From positions 1-22,470 of the forward strand of contig JACQQT010000028.1 of NCBI GenBank assembly GCA_016206815.1: a stretch of DNA of 22,470 nucleotides, written 5' to 3'. This DNA comes from Candidatus Omnitrophota bacterium. GTDB lineage: Bacteria > Omnitrophota > Omnitrophia > Omnitrophales > Danuiimicrobiaceae. The translations under genes and the position numbers were made by a program. Positions 14,494 through 21,669 of the stretch are shown here, piece by piece. The notes beneath the pieces are model-generated. The model was not told the origin of the DNA and ran no database searches. It saw only the letters and a program-made list of their open reading frames with translations. The first letter of the stretch is position 1, and every line of letters begins with the position of its first letter.

Positions 14494-15497
14494 CACGATG
14501 ACTTTTCAACCTCTTCTGCCGACTTCACATAGAAATTGCACTTATAAAGTGCCTCGATTTGTTCGATCTCCGCTTTCGTAAGATCCGGTGTATCAACGGC
14601 AGAGGCAAATTCTCTCAACTGGTTTTCATTATAAATATTAGGCAACGTCGTCACGACGCTGGGCTGAGCCAGGATAAATTTAAGCGCCGCCTGACTGATG
14701 GTTCTTCCGGTGTCCTGCGTCAAAAATTTAAGGCGCTCTACTTTTTGGAGCCCTTCCACAAGCCACGACCTCGGCCTGTGAGAACGATGGTCTTTTTCGT
14801 CAAATTGGGTGTCCGGCGTGTAAACCCCCTCCAGCATTCCGGAAGAATGAGGAACGCGAACCAAAATTCCAACCTGGCGTTCTTCGGCGACCGGGAAGAA
14901 ATCGCATCCGGGTTCCTGCTCCAGCATATTATAAATCATGTGAAGCCCGTCGATCTTGCGCGTCTGCATCACTTTGATTCCTTCATCCCGCCAGCCGATG
15001 GCAGGCCCCAGCGCGGCGCCGTAACCCAAGATTTTTCCATCACTTTTGAGTCCCTCAAGCGTCTCAAACAGTTCGTCATTCATCACCGCATCCATTTTGG
15101 AGTTATGGACTTGATAAAAATCAATGTGGTCGGTCTCTAACCGTTTCAGCGATTCTTCACATGCAAAACGAATGTATTGGGGAGAGAAATCCTGCGGAAT
15201 TTCCTGCTGGCCTTTCCGCTCGCCGGCATAGTGATAAAAATCGTATCCAAACTTGGTGGAAATCGTAATTTGATTGCGCCGGTCACGAAAGGCTTTTGCA
15301 AGCAAGGTTTCGCCGCGGCCGTTTCCGTAGGTATCCGCCGTATCATAAAAAATAATTCCAAAATCATATGCCCGCTGAAGCAGACGAATGGCGTCTTGAT
15401 CCGTGACGTTCCCCCACCATCCGGTGGAGAGGGTCCACAAACCGAAACCCACTTCTGAAGTCGTCACCCCTGATTTAAGAAACCGCCGATATCTCAT
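14493..15497 (-). CDS. Aldo/keto reductase
   Basis: A 334-residue NADPH-dependent (alpha/beta)8-barrel oxidoreductase. It begins MRYRRFLKSGVTTSEVGFGLW. The catalytic tetrad is visible as Asp and Tyr in FYDTADTYGNG, Lys in ISTKFGYD and His in DFYQVHNS; SQAALKFILAQP near the C-terminus lines the cofactor site. It is the first gene of the cofactor run and its stop overlaps the start of the siroheme decarboxylase gene. Its substrate is unknown; linkage to a heme-pathway gene is suggestive only. The last residues are acidic and serine-rich. No clear ribosome-binding site precedes its ATG. Confidence 0.92.
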   Translation of the reverse strand: MRYRRFLKSGVTTSEVGFGLWTLSTGWWGNVTDQDAIRLLQRAYDFGIIFYDTADTYGNGRGETLLAKAFRDRRNQITISTKFGYDFYHYAGERKGQQEIPQDFSPQYIRFACEESLKRLETDHIDFYQVHNSKMDAVMNDELFETLEGLKSDGKILGYGAALGPAIGWRDEGIKVMQTRKIDGLHMIYNMLEQEPGCDFFPVAEERQVGILVRVPHSSGMLEGVYTPDTQFDEKDHRSHRPRSWLVEGLQKVERLKFLTQDTGRTISQAALKFILAQPSVVTTLPNIYNENQLREFASAVDTPDLTKAEIEQIEALYKCNFYVKSAEEVEKSS

Positions 15498-15565
15498 CGT
15501 GAATTAAACCCGACCATTTTACTCCGATTTCCCATCGCTGGTAATTTTTATGAGGTAGGTAATAC

Positions 15566-15594
15566 AGTGTACTAAATCTGGGAAACCTTGTCCA
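15566..15594 (-). promoter_or_regulatory. Promoter for the aldo/keto reductase-heme-thiamine operon
   Basis: On the minus strand, TGGACA (15594-15589) and TACACT (15571-15566) are 17 nt apart, about 70 nt upstream of the first gene. The -35 box lies in one arm of an imperfect inverted repeat (TGTCCACCACC at 15589-15599, with its partner near 15640), which could serve as an operator. Confidence 0.45.
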
Positions 15595-15702
15595 CCACCC
15601 AATTACACCTTATTTCCGGAACACCGGTGCAAACACGGTGGGTTGGACACAGATTGAAAAAAACACTCCACTAACTAAACAAATTAATTAACTTGCCTCA
15701 GT

Positions 15703-15731
15703 TTGACACACTATAACCTGTGTGTTAGCTT
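15703..15731 (+). promoter_or_regulatory. Probable promoter of the EF-hand protein gene
   Basis: A perfect -35 TTGACA (15703-15708) is followed 17 nt later by a weak TAGCTT. An alternative is TATAAC (15712-15717) with TTAACT (15688-15693) upstream. Either would start transcription within 100 nt of the gene. The rest of the 300-nt divergent spacer (15498-15797) shows nothing beyond this and the minus-strand promoter. Confidence 0.4.
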
Positions 15732-15797
15732 TAACTTAGCTCGTTCAAATGAAAACTAACCGCCGAAATAAAAACCGGAAATGGGGGATGTAAAGTC

Positions 15798-16313
15798 ATG
15801 AATTTTGGAAAAATGCTGCCGATTTTGTTGGTTTTAATCTTTTCGCTCACCACACCGGCCTTATCTGAAACCAAAAAAGAAGATTTAGCGGTACCTGCCA
15901 TAAGCGACCTGCCCTTATTGGGAGCTTCCGCGATGGCAACGGAACGACTGAATCAAAATCTGTTTCGCGAAAAACTGAATCCTTTGCCGGACATCGAAAA
16001 ATTTCAATGGCTGGATCTAAACCGCGACTTGCGGTTGAATGATTTTGACGCGAAACAATTTCAAAACATCATCGAAAATCTGCGCGGGGAAAAATTAACC
16101 GGGCTTGAGTTGACCGCCCGATTCCGCATCAAGCAAAAAAATCAGGCCGGTTCCTTTCTCCTGCTTTTTGATCTCGATCGCGACGGGATGTTTACGACTT
16201 ACGATGTGGACTATTTCACGCAAATTGTCAACCACTTAGATGAGGGTGCAACGCGCGGAAACGAGTTGGTTCAAAAGTTTAAATTTCAGATTTTCCCCAA
16301 ACCCGCAAGGTAA
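15798..16313 (+). CDS. Secreted protein with two EF-hand/dockerin-like calcium loops
   Basis: 171 residues. Residues 1-23 form a signal peptide ending in ALS. Two DxDxD-type loops lie at 73-84 (D-L-N-R-D...D) and 125-136 (D-L-D-R-D-G...D), each followed by a helix, with acidic residues at positions 1, 3, 5 and 12. The spacing and the short helices resemble dockerin or EF-hand pairs, so calcium binding outside the cytoplasm is likely. There is no attached catalytic or adhesion domain and no lipobox. GGGGGA upstream serves as ribosome-binding site. It is a single plus-strand gene that converges on phoU with only 26 nt between them. I do not recognise a named family. Confidence 0.75.
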   Translation: MNFGKMLPILLVLIFSLTTPALSETKKEDLAVPAISDLPLLGASAMATERLNQNLFREKLNPLPDIEKFQWLDLNRDLRLNDFDAKQFQNIIENLRGEKLTGLELTARFRIKQKNQAGSFLLLFDLDRDGMFTTYDVDYFTQIVNHLDEGATRGNELVQKFKFQIFPKPAR

Positions 16314-16339
16314 GTTCAATTCAATCCGGCATTCGTCGC

Positions 16340-17011
16340 TTAATCGCCGCGTCGTTCCGTAATGTGGTGGCGGATGTCAATGCCCTTGGCGAGATAAATC
16401 ACATCTTCGGCAACATTGGTTGCCAAATCGCCGATGCGTTCCAAATTGTGGGCGACCATAATTAAACTCACCGCCTGCGATACCTCGACCGACTGCTTTT
16501 TAAGGTCTTCCTGAAGGTTCTTGTAAATTCGGTCGTTCAAGGTGTCGAGCTCATCGTCCCGTTCGCAAATCGCCTTGGCGGTCGCGGCATCTCTTGCCAC
16601 AAAAGAATCCAAGGATTCCTTCACCATGGCAATCGCAAGCTCGGCCATCTTCGGAATATCAAGGTTATTTTTCAGCGGCGCTTCACGATTAATGGCGATT
16701 GCCTTCTCGGCGATGTTGACCGCCTGGTCCCCTGCGCGTTCCAGGTCGCTGTTGATCTTCAGCACCATCGTAATAAACCTTAAATCAACAGCCGTAGGCT
16801 GCCGCAATGCGATCAACTCGTGGCCGAATTCGTCAATTTCAATCTCAAGAATATTGATTCTCTGATCATCGTCAATCACCTTCTCGGCTAATTTCGAATC
16901 TCTTTTGATGAGCGCCTCGATTGACTTCCGAATGGCTTCCTCCACCAGAAGCCCCATCTTAAATAGCTTGTCTTTTAATTGACCCAATTCTTCATCAAAA
17001 TGTCGCTGCAT
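16340..17011 (-). CDS. phoU: Phosphate signalling protein PhoU
   Basis: PhoU damps Pho-regulon signalling, linking the Pst transporter to PhoR, and limits phosphate uptake. The 223-residue helical protein consists of two three-helix bundles, each carrying the metal-binding pattern: ERAGDQAVNIAE in the first and ERIGDLATNVAED in the second. Opening residues MQRHFDEELGQLKDKLFKMG are typical. The ribosome-binding site AGGAGG is strong, as would suit a gene cut off from pstB1 by 276 nt containing two large hairpins. It is the last gene of the pst operon. Confidence 0.96.
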   Translation of the reverse strand: MQRHFDEELGQLKDKLFKMGLLVEEAIRKSIEALIKRDSKLAEKVIDDDQRINILEIEIDEFGHELIALRQPTAVDLRFITMVLKINSDLERAGDQAVNIAEKAIAINREAPLKNNLDIPKMAELAIAMVKESLDSFVARDAATAKAICERDDELDTLNDRIYKNLQEDLKKQSVEVSQAVSLIMVAHNLERIGDLATNVAEDVIYLAKGIDIRHHITERRGD

Positions 17012-17065
17012 GGTAAATAACCTCCTATATCTGTTCTTTCATTCATCGTAACCCTTTAGCCATTC

Positions 17066-17145
17066 CGAAAGGAACAGCCATTGCCTGCTCAGACAGTCCT
17101 CGGCCTTCGGCCTGCGGAACTCGCATTCAATGGCTGTTCCTTTCG
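17066..17145. repeat. Large hairpin element A in the pstB1-phoU spacer
   Basis: Perfect 18-bp inverted repeats (17066-17083 and 17128-17145) flank a 44-nt loop. Read on the minus strand the loop starts AATGCGAGTTCC and ends GTCTGAGCAGG, with a GGCCGAAGGCC palindrome inside. The loop ends match those of element B, although the stems differ. Confidence 0.9.
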
Positions 17146-17167
17146 TTGTGATGCGGTACAGGTTCAA

Positions 17168-17253
17168 GCAAAGGAAAGCTCACTTTGATGCGAGTTCCCG
17201 AGCACCCACTGGAGCGGAGGGTTGTTTGAGCAGCAAAGTGAGCTTTCCTTTGC
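17168..17253. repeat. Large hairpin element B in the pstB1-phoU spacer
   Basis: Perfect 20-bp inverted repeats (17168-17187 and 17234-17253) flank a 46-nt loop. Read on the plus strand the loop starts ATGCGAGTTCC and ends GTTTGAGCAG. Core ends are shared with element A in the opposite orientation, so the two are independent members of one element family. Together they fill the 276-nt gap between pstB1 and phoU. Confidence 0.9.
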
Positions 17254-17287
17254 GCCATACCGTTCTGATGTGCTAAAGGGTTTCCGC

Positions 17288-18046
17288 TCATCCGAATCGG
17301 CCCGTAATGTAATCTTCTGTTTCCTGACGGCTCGGACGGGTGAAAATTTTCTCCGTTGGCCCGAATTCAATTAATTCCCCCAAATAAAAATAAGCGACGC
17401 GATGACTCACGCGCGCGGCCTGCTGCATGTTGTGCGTCACAATGACGATGGTATAATCCTTCACCAATTGGCGCATCAATTCTTCAATCCGCTCGGTCGC
17501 AATCGGATCGAGTGCCGAACAAGGTTCATCCATCAGAAGCACATCGGGTTCTACGGCCACCAAACGCGCAATGCACAATCTCTGCTGCTGCTCTCCGGAA
17601 AGCGACAAAGCGGAATCTGACAAACGATCTTTCAAGCTCTCCCACAAATCGACGGCGCTCAATGCCCGTTCAACGATATGAGACCGCTGGCGCTTCGAAG
17701 CCAAATGATGAATGGAAGGACCGTAAGCGACATTGTCAAAAATCGAAATCGGAAACGGATTCGGCCGCTGGAAAACCATCCCGACTTTCTTTCTCAGCCC
17801 GACCAGATCAACGGAAGCGTGGTAGATATCTTTTCCGTCAATCATCACACGCCCCTTCACTTTGGTACCGCTGACCAAATCGTTCATCCGGTTCAGGCAT
17901 CTCAAGAGCGTTGATTTGCCGCAACCCGAAGGACCGATGATCGCCGTAATTTCCCGTTCGGGAATGTTCAAAGTGACATCCTTCAACGCCTGGAAGGTGC
18001 CGTAATAAAGATTAACGTTTTCGATCTGAATCTTCGGATCAACCAT
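17288..18046 (-). CDS. pstB: Phosphate ABC transporter ATPase PstB (copy 1, degenerate signature)
   Basis: Energises phosphate import through PstC-PstA. The start at 18046 (MVDPKIQIENVNLYYG) gives 252 residues and an 8-nt overlap with the upstream paralogue. Walker A is GPSGCGKS (38-45), the Q-loop Gln93 is in VFQRPNPFP, Walker B is LLMDEP with SALDP, and the switch histidine is His205 (VTHNMQQAARVS). The ABC signature is LSGEQ (149-153) instead of LSGGQ. All residues acting in cis are canonical, while the one acting in trans is altered, opposite to the paralogue. There is no convincing ribosome-binding site, so expression is probably coupled. Confidence 0.95.
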   Translation of the reverse strand: MVDPKIQIENVNLYYGTFQALKDVTLNIPEREITAIIGPSGCGKSTLLRCLNRMNDLVSGTKVKGRVMIDGKDIYHASVDLVGLRKKVGMVFQRPNPFPISIFDNVAYGPSIHHLASKRQRSHIVERALSAVDLWESLKDRLSDSALSLSGEQQQRLCIARLVAVEPDVLLMDEPCSALDPIATERIEELMRQLVKDYTIVIVTHNMQQAARVSHRVAYFYLGELIEFGPTEKIFTRPSRQETEDYITGRFG

Positions 18047-18800
18047 ATCTGCCCGACACATATCCTTCCGTCCGCTTGTCTTTCGGAACCGTAAAAATTT
18101 TCTGCGCCTGATCGATTTCGACCAGCTCGCCCATCAGAAAAAAAGCGACCCGGTCGCTCACCCGTGCAGCTTGTTTTGTGTTATTCGTCACCAAAATTAG
18201 GGTGTAACGTTTTTTTAGTTCCCGCATGGCATCTTCAATCATCGCCGTGGAAATCGGATCCAGCCCCGAACACGGTTCATCAAAAAGGATGACCTCCGGT
18301 TCCAACGCGAGCGTCCGGGCGATGCAAAGCCGCTGCTGCTGGCCGCCCGACAACTTCATGGCGGATTCATTCAACCGATCTTTGACTTCATCCCACAAGA
18401 AAGCGGCTTTCAAACTGCGCTCTACCGTTTCCGATAAGCGGGTTTTATTCCGAACGCCGTCCCGGCGCGGCCCATACGCCAGATTCTCAAAAATAGAAAT
18501 CGGAAGCGGGCTCGGAAGCGCAAACACCATCCCCACTTTTTTGCGCAATTGGAAAACGTTCCATTTTTTGTAGATATCTTTTTCATCAATCAAGACTTCC
18601 CCGCTGGACTTCAGTTTGGGGTTGAGGTCGCTTAAACGATTGAGCGTTCTCAAAAAAGTGGTTTTGCCGCTGTTGGCAGGCCCGATAATCCCCAGAATCT
18701 CATGCTCCAGAACCGAAAAACTCACGCTGCGAAGCGCGGGGACGCTGTCGTAAGTGACCGATAATTCTTTAACTTGTATTTTCTCGGATGCATTTACCAT
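18039..18800 (-). CDS. PstB paralogue lacking Q-loop Gln and switch His
   Basis: A 253-residue ATPase clearly related to PstB (SISIFENLAYGP-like core, QQQRLCIAR, GELVE). Walker A is GPANSGKT (40-47) and Walker B is ILFDEPCSGLDP, both intact, and the signature is a canonical LSGGQ (150-154). However, the Q-loop position is Ala94 (MVFALPSPLP) and the switch position is Asn206 (VTNNTKQAARVS) where PstB has His. Its own ATP site should hydrolyse poorly. It lies between pstA and pstB1 with overlaps on both sides (7 and 8 nt), so it is surely co-made and probably forms a heterodimer with PstB1. Confidence 0.88.
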   Translation of the reverse strand: MVNASEKIQVKELSVTYDSVPALRSVSFSVLEHEILGIIGPANSGKTTFLRTLNRLSDLNPKLKSSGEVLIDEKDIYKKWNVFQLRKKVGMVFALPSPLPISIFENLAYGPRRDGVRNKTRLSETVERSLKAAFLWDEVKDRLNESAMKLSGGQQQRLCIARTLALEPEVILFDEPCSGLDPISTAMIEDAMRELKKRYTLILVTNNTKQAARVSDRVAFFLMGELVEIDQAQKIFTVPKDKRTEGYVSGRYG

Positions 18801-19654
18801 TGTTTCTTCACCCTGAAGTAACCGCGGATGACGGCCGCAACTAAATTGGCAATGACCACCAGGCCCACCAAAACCAAAGCGGTCCCATATTGGAGCTCCA
18901 GTTTTACATTGGGAACTTGCGTCGACAAAACGTACAAGTGATACGGAAGCGCCATGGCTTGATCAAAAACCGATTTGGGAAGCCTTGGCAAATAAAATGC
19001 CGCCACCGTAAACAAAATAGGAGCCGTCTCGCCCGCGGCACGGCTCAAGCTTAAAACCGCCCCGGTTAAAATCCCGGGAAGCGCGTGCGGCAGGACCGCA
19101 TGCCGGATCGTCTGCCATCGGGTAGCGCCCAAGGAGTAGCTCACTTCCCGAAATGTTTTTGGGACCGATTGCAACGCTTCCCTTGAAGCGGTAACGATCA
19201 CGGGCAGTACCATCACCCCAAGCGTCAATGAACCTGCCAAAATCGATGCGCCAAACTTGAGGAAAAGGACAAAGAGCCCCAATCCGAAAAGTCCGTACAC
19301 CACCGAAGGAACCCCTGCCAAATTAACGATCGCAAGCTCGATTAAACGGGTTAACGCATTTCGTCTTGAATATTCGGACAGATAGATGGCCGAAAAAATG
19401 CCGATGGGAAGCGCAAAAATCAAAGTCCCTGCCACCAAATAAGAAGTCCCTACGATCGCCGGGAAAATACCGCCGGCGCGCATTCCCATCCGCGGCATGG
19501 CCGTCAAAAATTCCCAGGACAAAACGCTGGAACCTCTCGCGACAATCAGTGCGATCACGAGAACAACGGGAACGATAATAATTAAAGTAGCCAAAAACAG
19601 GAAAAGGAAAACAACCTTTTCCTGAAACTTGGGGTCTTTGAATAGGCGGATCAT
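18794..19654 (-). CDS. pstA: Phosphate ABC transporter permease PstA
   Basis: A 286-residue inner-membrane protein with about six hydrophobic segments. The cytoplasmic coupling (EAA) loop reads EALQSVPKTFREVSYSLGATRWQTIRHAVLPHALPGI, and SRAAGETAPILF in the sixth-helix region is typical of PstA. It pairs with PstC to form the phosphate channel. The ribosome-binding site GGAGGTGAT is excellent but lies inside the 17-bp closing stem of a cloverleaf-like element with the ATG at its edge. Its stop overlaps the start of the PstB paralogue by 7 nt. Confidence 0.96.
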   Translation of the reverse strand: MIRLFKDPKFQEKVVFLFLFLATLIIIVPVVLVIALIVARGSSVLSWEFLTAMPRMGMRAGGIFPAIVGTSYLVAGTLIFALPIGIFSAIYLSEYSRRNALTRLIELAIVNLAGVPSVVYGLFGLGLFVLFLKFGASILAGSLTLGVMVLPVIVTASREALQSVPKTFREVSYSLGATRWQTIRHAVLPHALPGILTGAVLSLSRAAGETAPILFTVAAFYLPRLPKSVFDQAMALPYHLYVLSTQVPNVKLELQYGTALVLVGLVVIANLVAAVIRGYFRVKKQW

Positions 19655-19734
19655 CCCATCACCTCCATTCCTCCCCGTAGGGGAGAAACGCGAAGCGTTT
19701 CAAAAGCGCGCTTTTGTAATGGAGGTGATGGGAT
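19653..19734 (-). promoter_or_regulatory. Cloverleaf palindrome burying the pstA ribosome-binding site
   Basis: A 17-bp perfect inverted repeat (19653-19669 and 19718-19734) encloses three perfect small hairpins placed back to back: CTCCCC/GGGGAG (19671-19685), AAACGC/GCGTTT (19686-19700) and CAAAAG/CTTTTG (19701-19716). One unpaired base lies on either side of the group. The element spans exactly from the pstC stop to the pstA start. In the mRNA the closing stem pairs the pstA ribosome-binding site (GGAGGTGAT) and the first bases of the AUG, so folding should repress pstA initiation unless it is opened, for example by ribosomes finishing pstC. Confidence 0.75.
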
Positions 19735-20606
19735 CATGCGCGAACCGGCTTTCTGTGAAGAGAAAGGTCAGCTAATAAATTGACTAAAAAGGTAATGGCA
19801 AACAAAACGATTCCGATTGCAAACAGCGCAAAATAATGCTCGCTTCCCTGAACGGTCTCCCCCATCTCCGCCGCAATCGTAGCGGTCATCGTTCGCACCG
19901 GTTGAAAAAAGGTGTGTGGGATAACGGCCGCATTTCCCGTAATCATCATCACCGCCATCGTTTCACCGATGACGCGCCCGATTCCCAACATCACCGCAGC
20001 AATAATCCCGGAGGAAGCGCTCGGCAAAACGATTCGGTGGATCGTCTGCCATTTAGTCGCCCCCATGGCAATCGAACCTTCGCGATATCCTTTCGGAACC
20101 GCGTTCAAAGCATCTTCCATAATGCTCACGATGGTCGGCATCGCCATAAAAGCGAGCATGATGGATCCGGCAATCGCCGTTAAACCTGTCGGAAGTCCGA
20201 AAAACTTTTTGACGAGCGGGACCAACGTCACTAAACCAATAAAACCCAGCACGATGCTGGGAATGGCCGCAAGAAGCTCAACGCCTGCCTTTAAAATCTC
20301 CCGAAGCCAGCCCGGCGCAATTTCCCCGATGAAAATGGCGCAGGCAATTCCCAACGGGACGGAGATGATGGTGGCGCCGACCGTCACCCAAAGTGAGCCG
20401 AGAATCAGGGGCAGGATGCCGAGACGAGGGGGTTCGGAAATAGGGTACCAAAATTTCCCGAAAAGAAAATCGAAAAGTCCTACATCACGAAAAACCATCA
20501 GCCCTTCTTTTAAAAGAAAAATGAAAATGAGAAGGACAAATATAATCGAGGCAATCCCGCTCGCGAAGATCAAGCCTTCAACGACGAATTCGTAGTATTT
20601 CCGCAT
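19734..20606 (-). CDS. pstC: Phosphate ABC transporter permease PstC
   Basis: A 290-residue inner-membrane protein with about six hydrophobic segments. The first membrane helix (about 10-32) and a short periplasmic loop carrying FWYPISEPPRLGILPLILGSL are typical of PstC. The coupling loop EDALNAVPKGYREGSIAMGATKWQTIHRIVLPSASSGI and the RVIGETMAVMMITGN segment identify the family. It forms the translocation path with PstA. It is separated from pstS by 54 nt holding a palindromic repeat. The ribosome-binding site is weak (GGAAT). Confidence 0.96.
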   Translation of the reverse strand: MRKYYEFVVEGLIFASGIASIIFVLLIFIFLLKEGLMVFRDVGLFDFLFGKFWYPISEPPRLGILPLILGSLWVTVGATIISVPLGIACAIFIGEIAPGWLREILKAGVELLAAIPSIVLGFIGLVTLVPLVKKFFGLPTGLTAIAGSIMLAFMAMPTIVSIMEDALNAVPKGYREGSIAMGATKWQTIHRIVLPSASSGIIAAVMLGIGRVIGETMAVMMITGNAAVIPHTFFQPVRTMTATIAAEMGETVQGSEHYFALFAIGIVLFAITFLVNLLADLSLHRKPVRA

Positions 20607-20617
20607 GGGGATTCCGC

Positions 20618-20648
20618 GTCATTGCGAGGACGAAGTCCTCGCAATGAC
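20618..20648. repeat. GTCATTGCGAGG palindrome between pstS and pstC
   Basis: A perfect 14-bp inverted repeat (20618-20631 and 20635-20648) with a GAA loop, of the same family as 7426-7460. In the operon mRNA it would form a strong hairpin just after the pstS stop, a place where such structures often protect the upstream message and lower downstream expression. Confidence 0.85.
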
Positions 20649-20660
20649 AGTGCTGAACCA

Positions 20661-21554
20661 TTATACTTGTGGAGCATCTTTTCGGAGAGGAACAAATTGC
20701 ATATCGAGCACAACGGCTTGGCCTTCTTCGCTCAGCACAAAATCAATAAATTCCTTCACCAGCCCGCGCGGTTCGCCGGGAAGGTAAAAATAAAGAGGCC
20801 TTGAAACAGGGTAGCTCCCGTCTAAAGCGCTCTCGAGGCCGGGCGCGATGAATTCACCGGTTCGGTCCTCGCGCACCGCAAGCGCCCGCAGATGAGGACT
20901 CAAATAACCCAGCCCGAAGTAGCCGATGGCAGCGCGATTACTCGACACTTCCTGCTCAATCGCCTGAGACGACGGCATCATCAAAACCGATGGCGCAAAC
21001 TCTTCCGGCCCTTTGGGATTTCCTTTCCGCACTACATCCTCAAGCACATACACATGCGTTCCGGAATTCCGTTCCCTCGAAAGCGCCAAAATGGGTTTGT
21101 CTTCCCCGCCGAGTTCTTTCCAGTTTTCCATTTTCCCCGTAAAAATATCGGAAAGTTGCTCGATCGTCACTTGTTTTACCGGATTGTCGGGATGAACCAC
21201 AAAGGCAACGGCATCCATCGCCGTCGGAATTTCTTGAACATTTTGGAATTTTTCGCTTGCTAAAGCATATTCCTTTTCGCTTATTTTCCTGGACGATTGC
21301 GCAATGTCGCACGTGCCGTTCAACAAGGCGGCAATCCCGGTTCCGGAACCGCCGCCTGTGACCGCCAGCAACGCCTCCGGGTGGTGTCCCATAAACACTT
21401 CCGCCCAGGCCTGGCCGAGATTCACCATCGTGTCCGATCCTTTAATCTGAACGGACCTAGACTCCTGAGCAGAGGAAACCGTCGCGCAAACCAGAAAAAA
21501 AACTGGAAACACAGCAAAGATTTTTTTGATTAAGTTTGCGAAGGCTTTCATCAT
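20661..21554 (-). CDS. pstS: Periplasmic phosphate-binding protein PstS
   Basis: The 297-residue precursor starts MMKAFANLIKK with a signal peptide cleaved near SSA-QES; I see no proper lipobox. Phosphate-binding stretches are IKGSDTM near the mature N-terminus, TGGGSGTGIAALLNGTCDIAQSSR and LSRERNSGTHVYVLEDVV, which carry the Ser, Thr, Arg and Asp ligands of the PstS family. It delivers phosphate to PstC-PstA. The ribosome-binding site is AAGGAG; the second ATG (21551) is a possible alternative start. It is the first gene of the operon, under a Pho box. Confidence 0.95.
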   Translation of the reverse strand: MMKAFANLIKKIFAVFPVFFLVCATVSSAQESRSVQIKGSDTMVNLGQAWAEVFMGHHPEALLAVTGGGSGTGIAALLNGTCDIAQSSRKISEKEYALASEKFQNVQEIPTAMDAVAFVVHPDNPVKQVTIEQLSDIFTGKMENWKELGGEDKPILALSRERNSGTHVYVLEDVVRKGNPKGPEEFAPSVLMMPSSQAIEQEVSSNRAAIGYFGLGYLSPHLRALAVREDRTGEFIAPGLESALDGSYPVSRPLYFYLPGEPRGLVKEFIDFVLSEEGQAVVLDMQFVPLRKDAPQV

Positions 21555-21562
21555 TTTTTCTC

Positions 21563-21588
21563 CTTTTGGTTGTTTAAAGAACCAAAAG
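21563..21588 (-). promoter_or_regulatory. Hairpin at the 5' end of the pstS mRNA
   Basis: Perfect 9-bp inverted repeats, CTTTTGGTT/AACCAAAAG, with an 8-nt loop lie just upstream of, and touching, the pstS ribosome-binding site. Candidate -10 boxes lie immediately before it: TACAAT (21595-21590) and TAGGAT (21604-21599). With the latter, the whole hairpin is transcribed as a 5' stem-loop. Confidence 0.5.
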
Positions 21589-21616
21589 AATTGTACGTAT
21601 CCTACATCAGGAACTT

Positions 21617-21644
21617 GTTTAAGCCACGTAAAATCTGTGTAAAG
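21617..21644 (-). promoter_or_regulatory. Pho box (three 11-nt-period repeats) upstream of pstS
   Basis: On the minus strand, TTTACA, 5 nt, TTTACG, 5 nt, TAAACA: three similar hexamers on one helical face. It sits where a PhoB-activated promoter needs it, about 12-21 nt upstream of the candidate -10 boxes. PhoB from this window is the obvious binder. Confidence 0.65.
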
Positions 21645-21669
21645 TATGAAACGCCGGAAAACAAAATCG

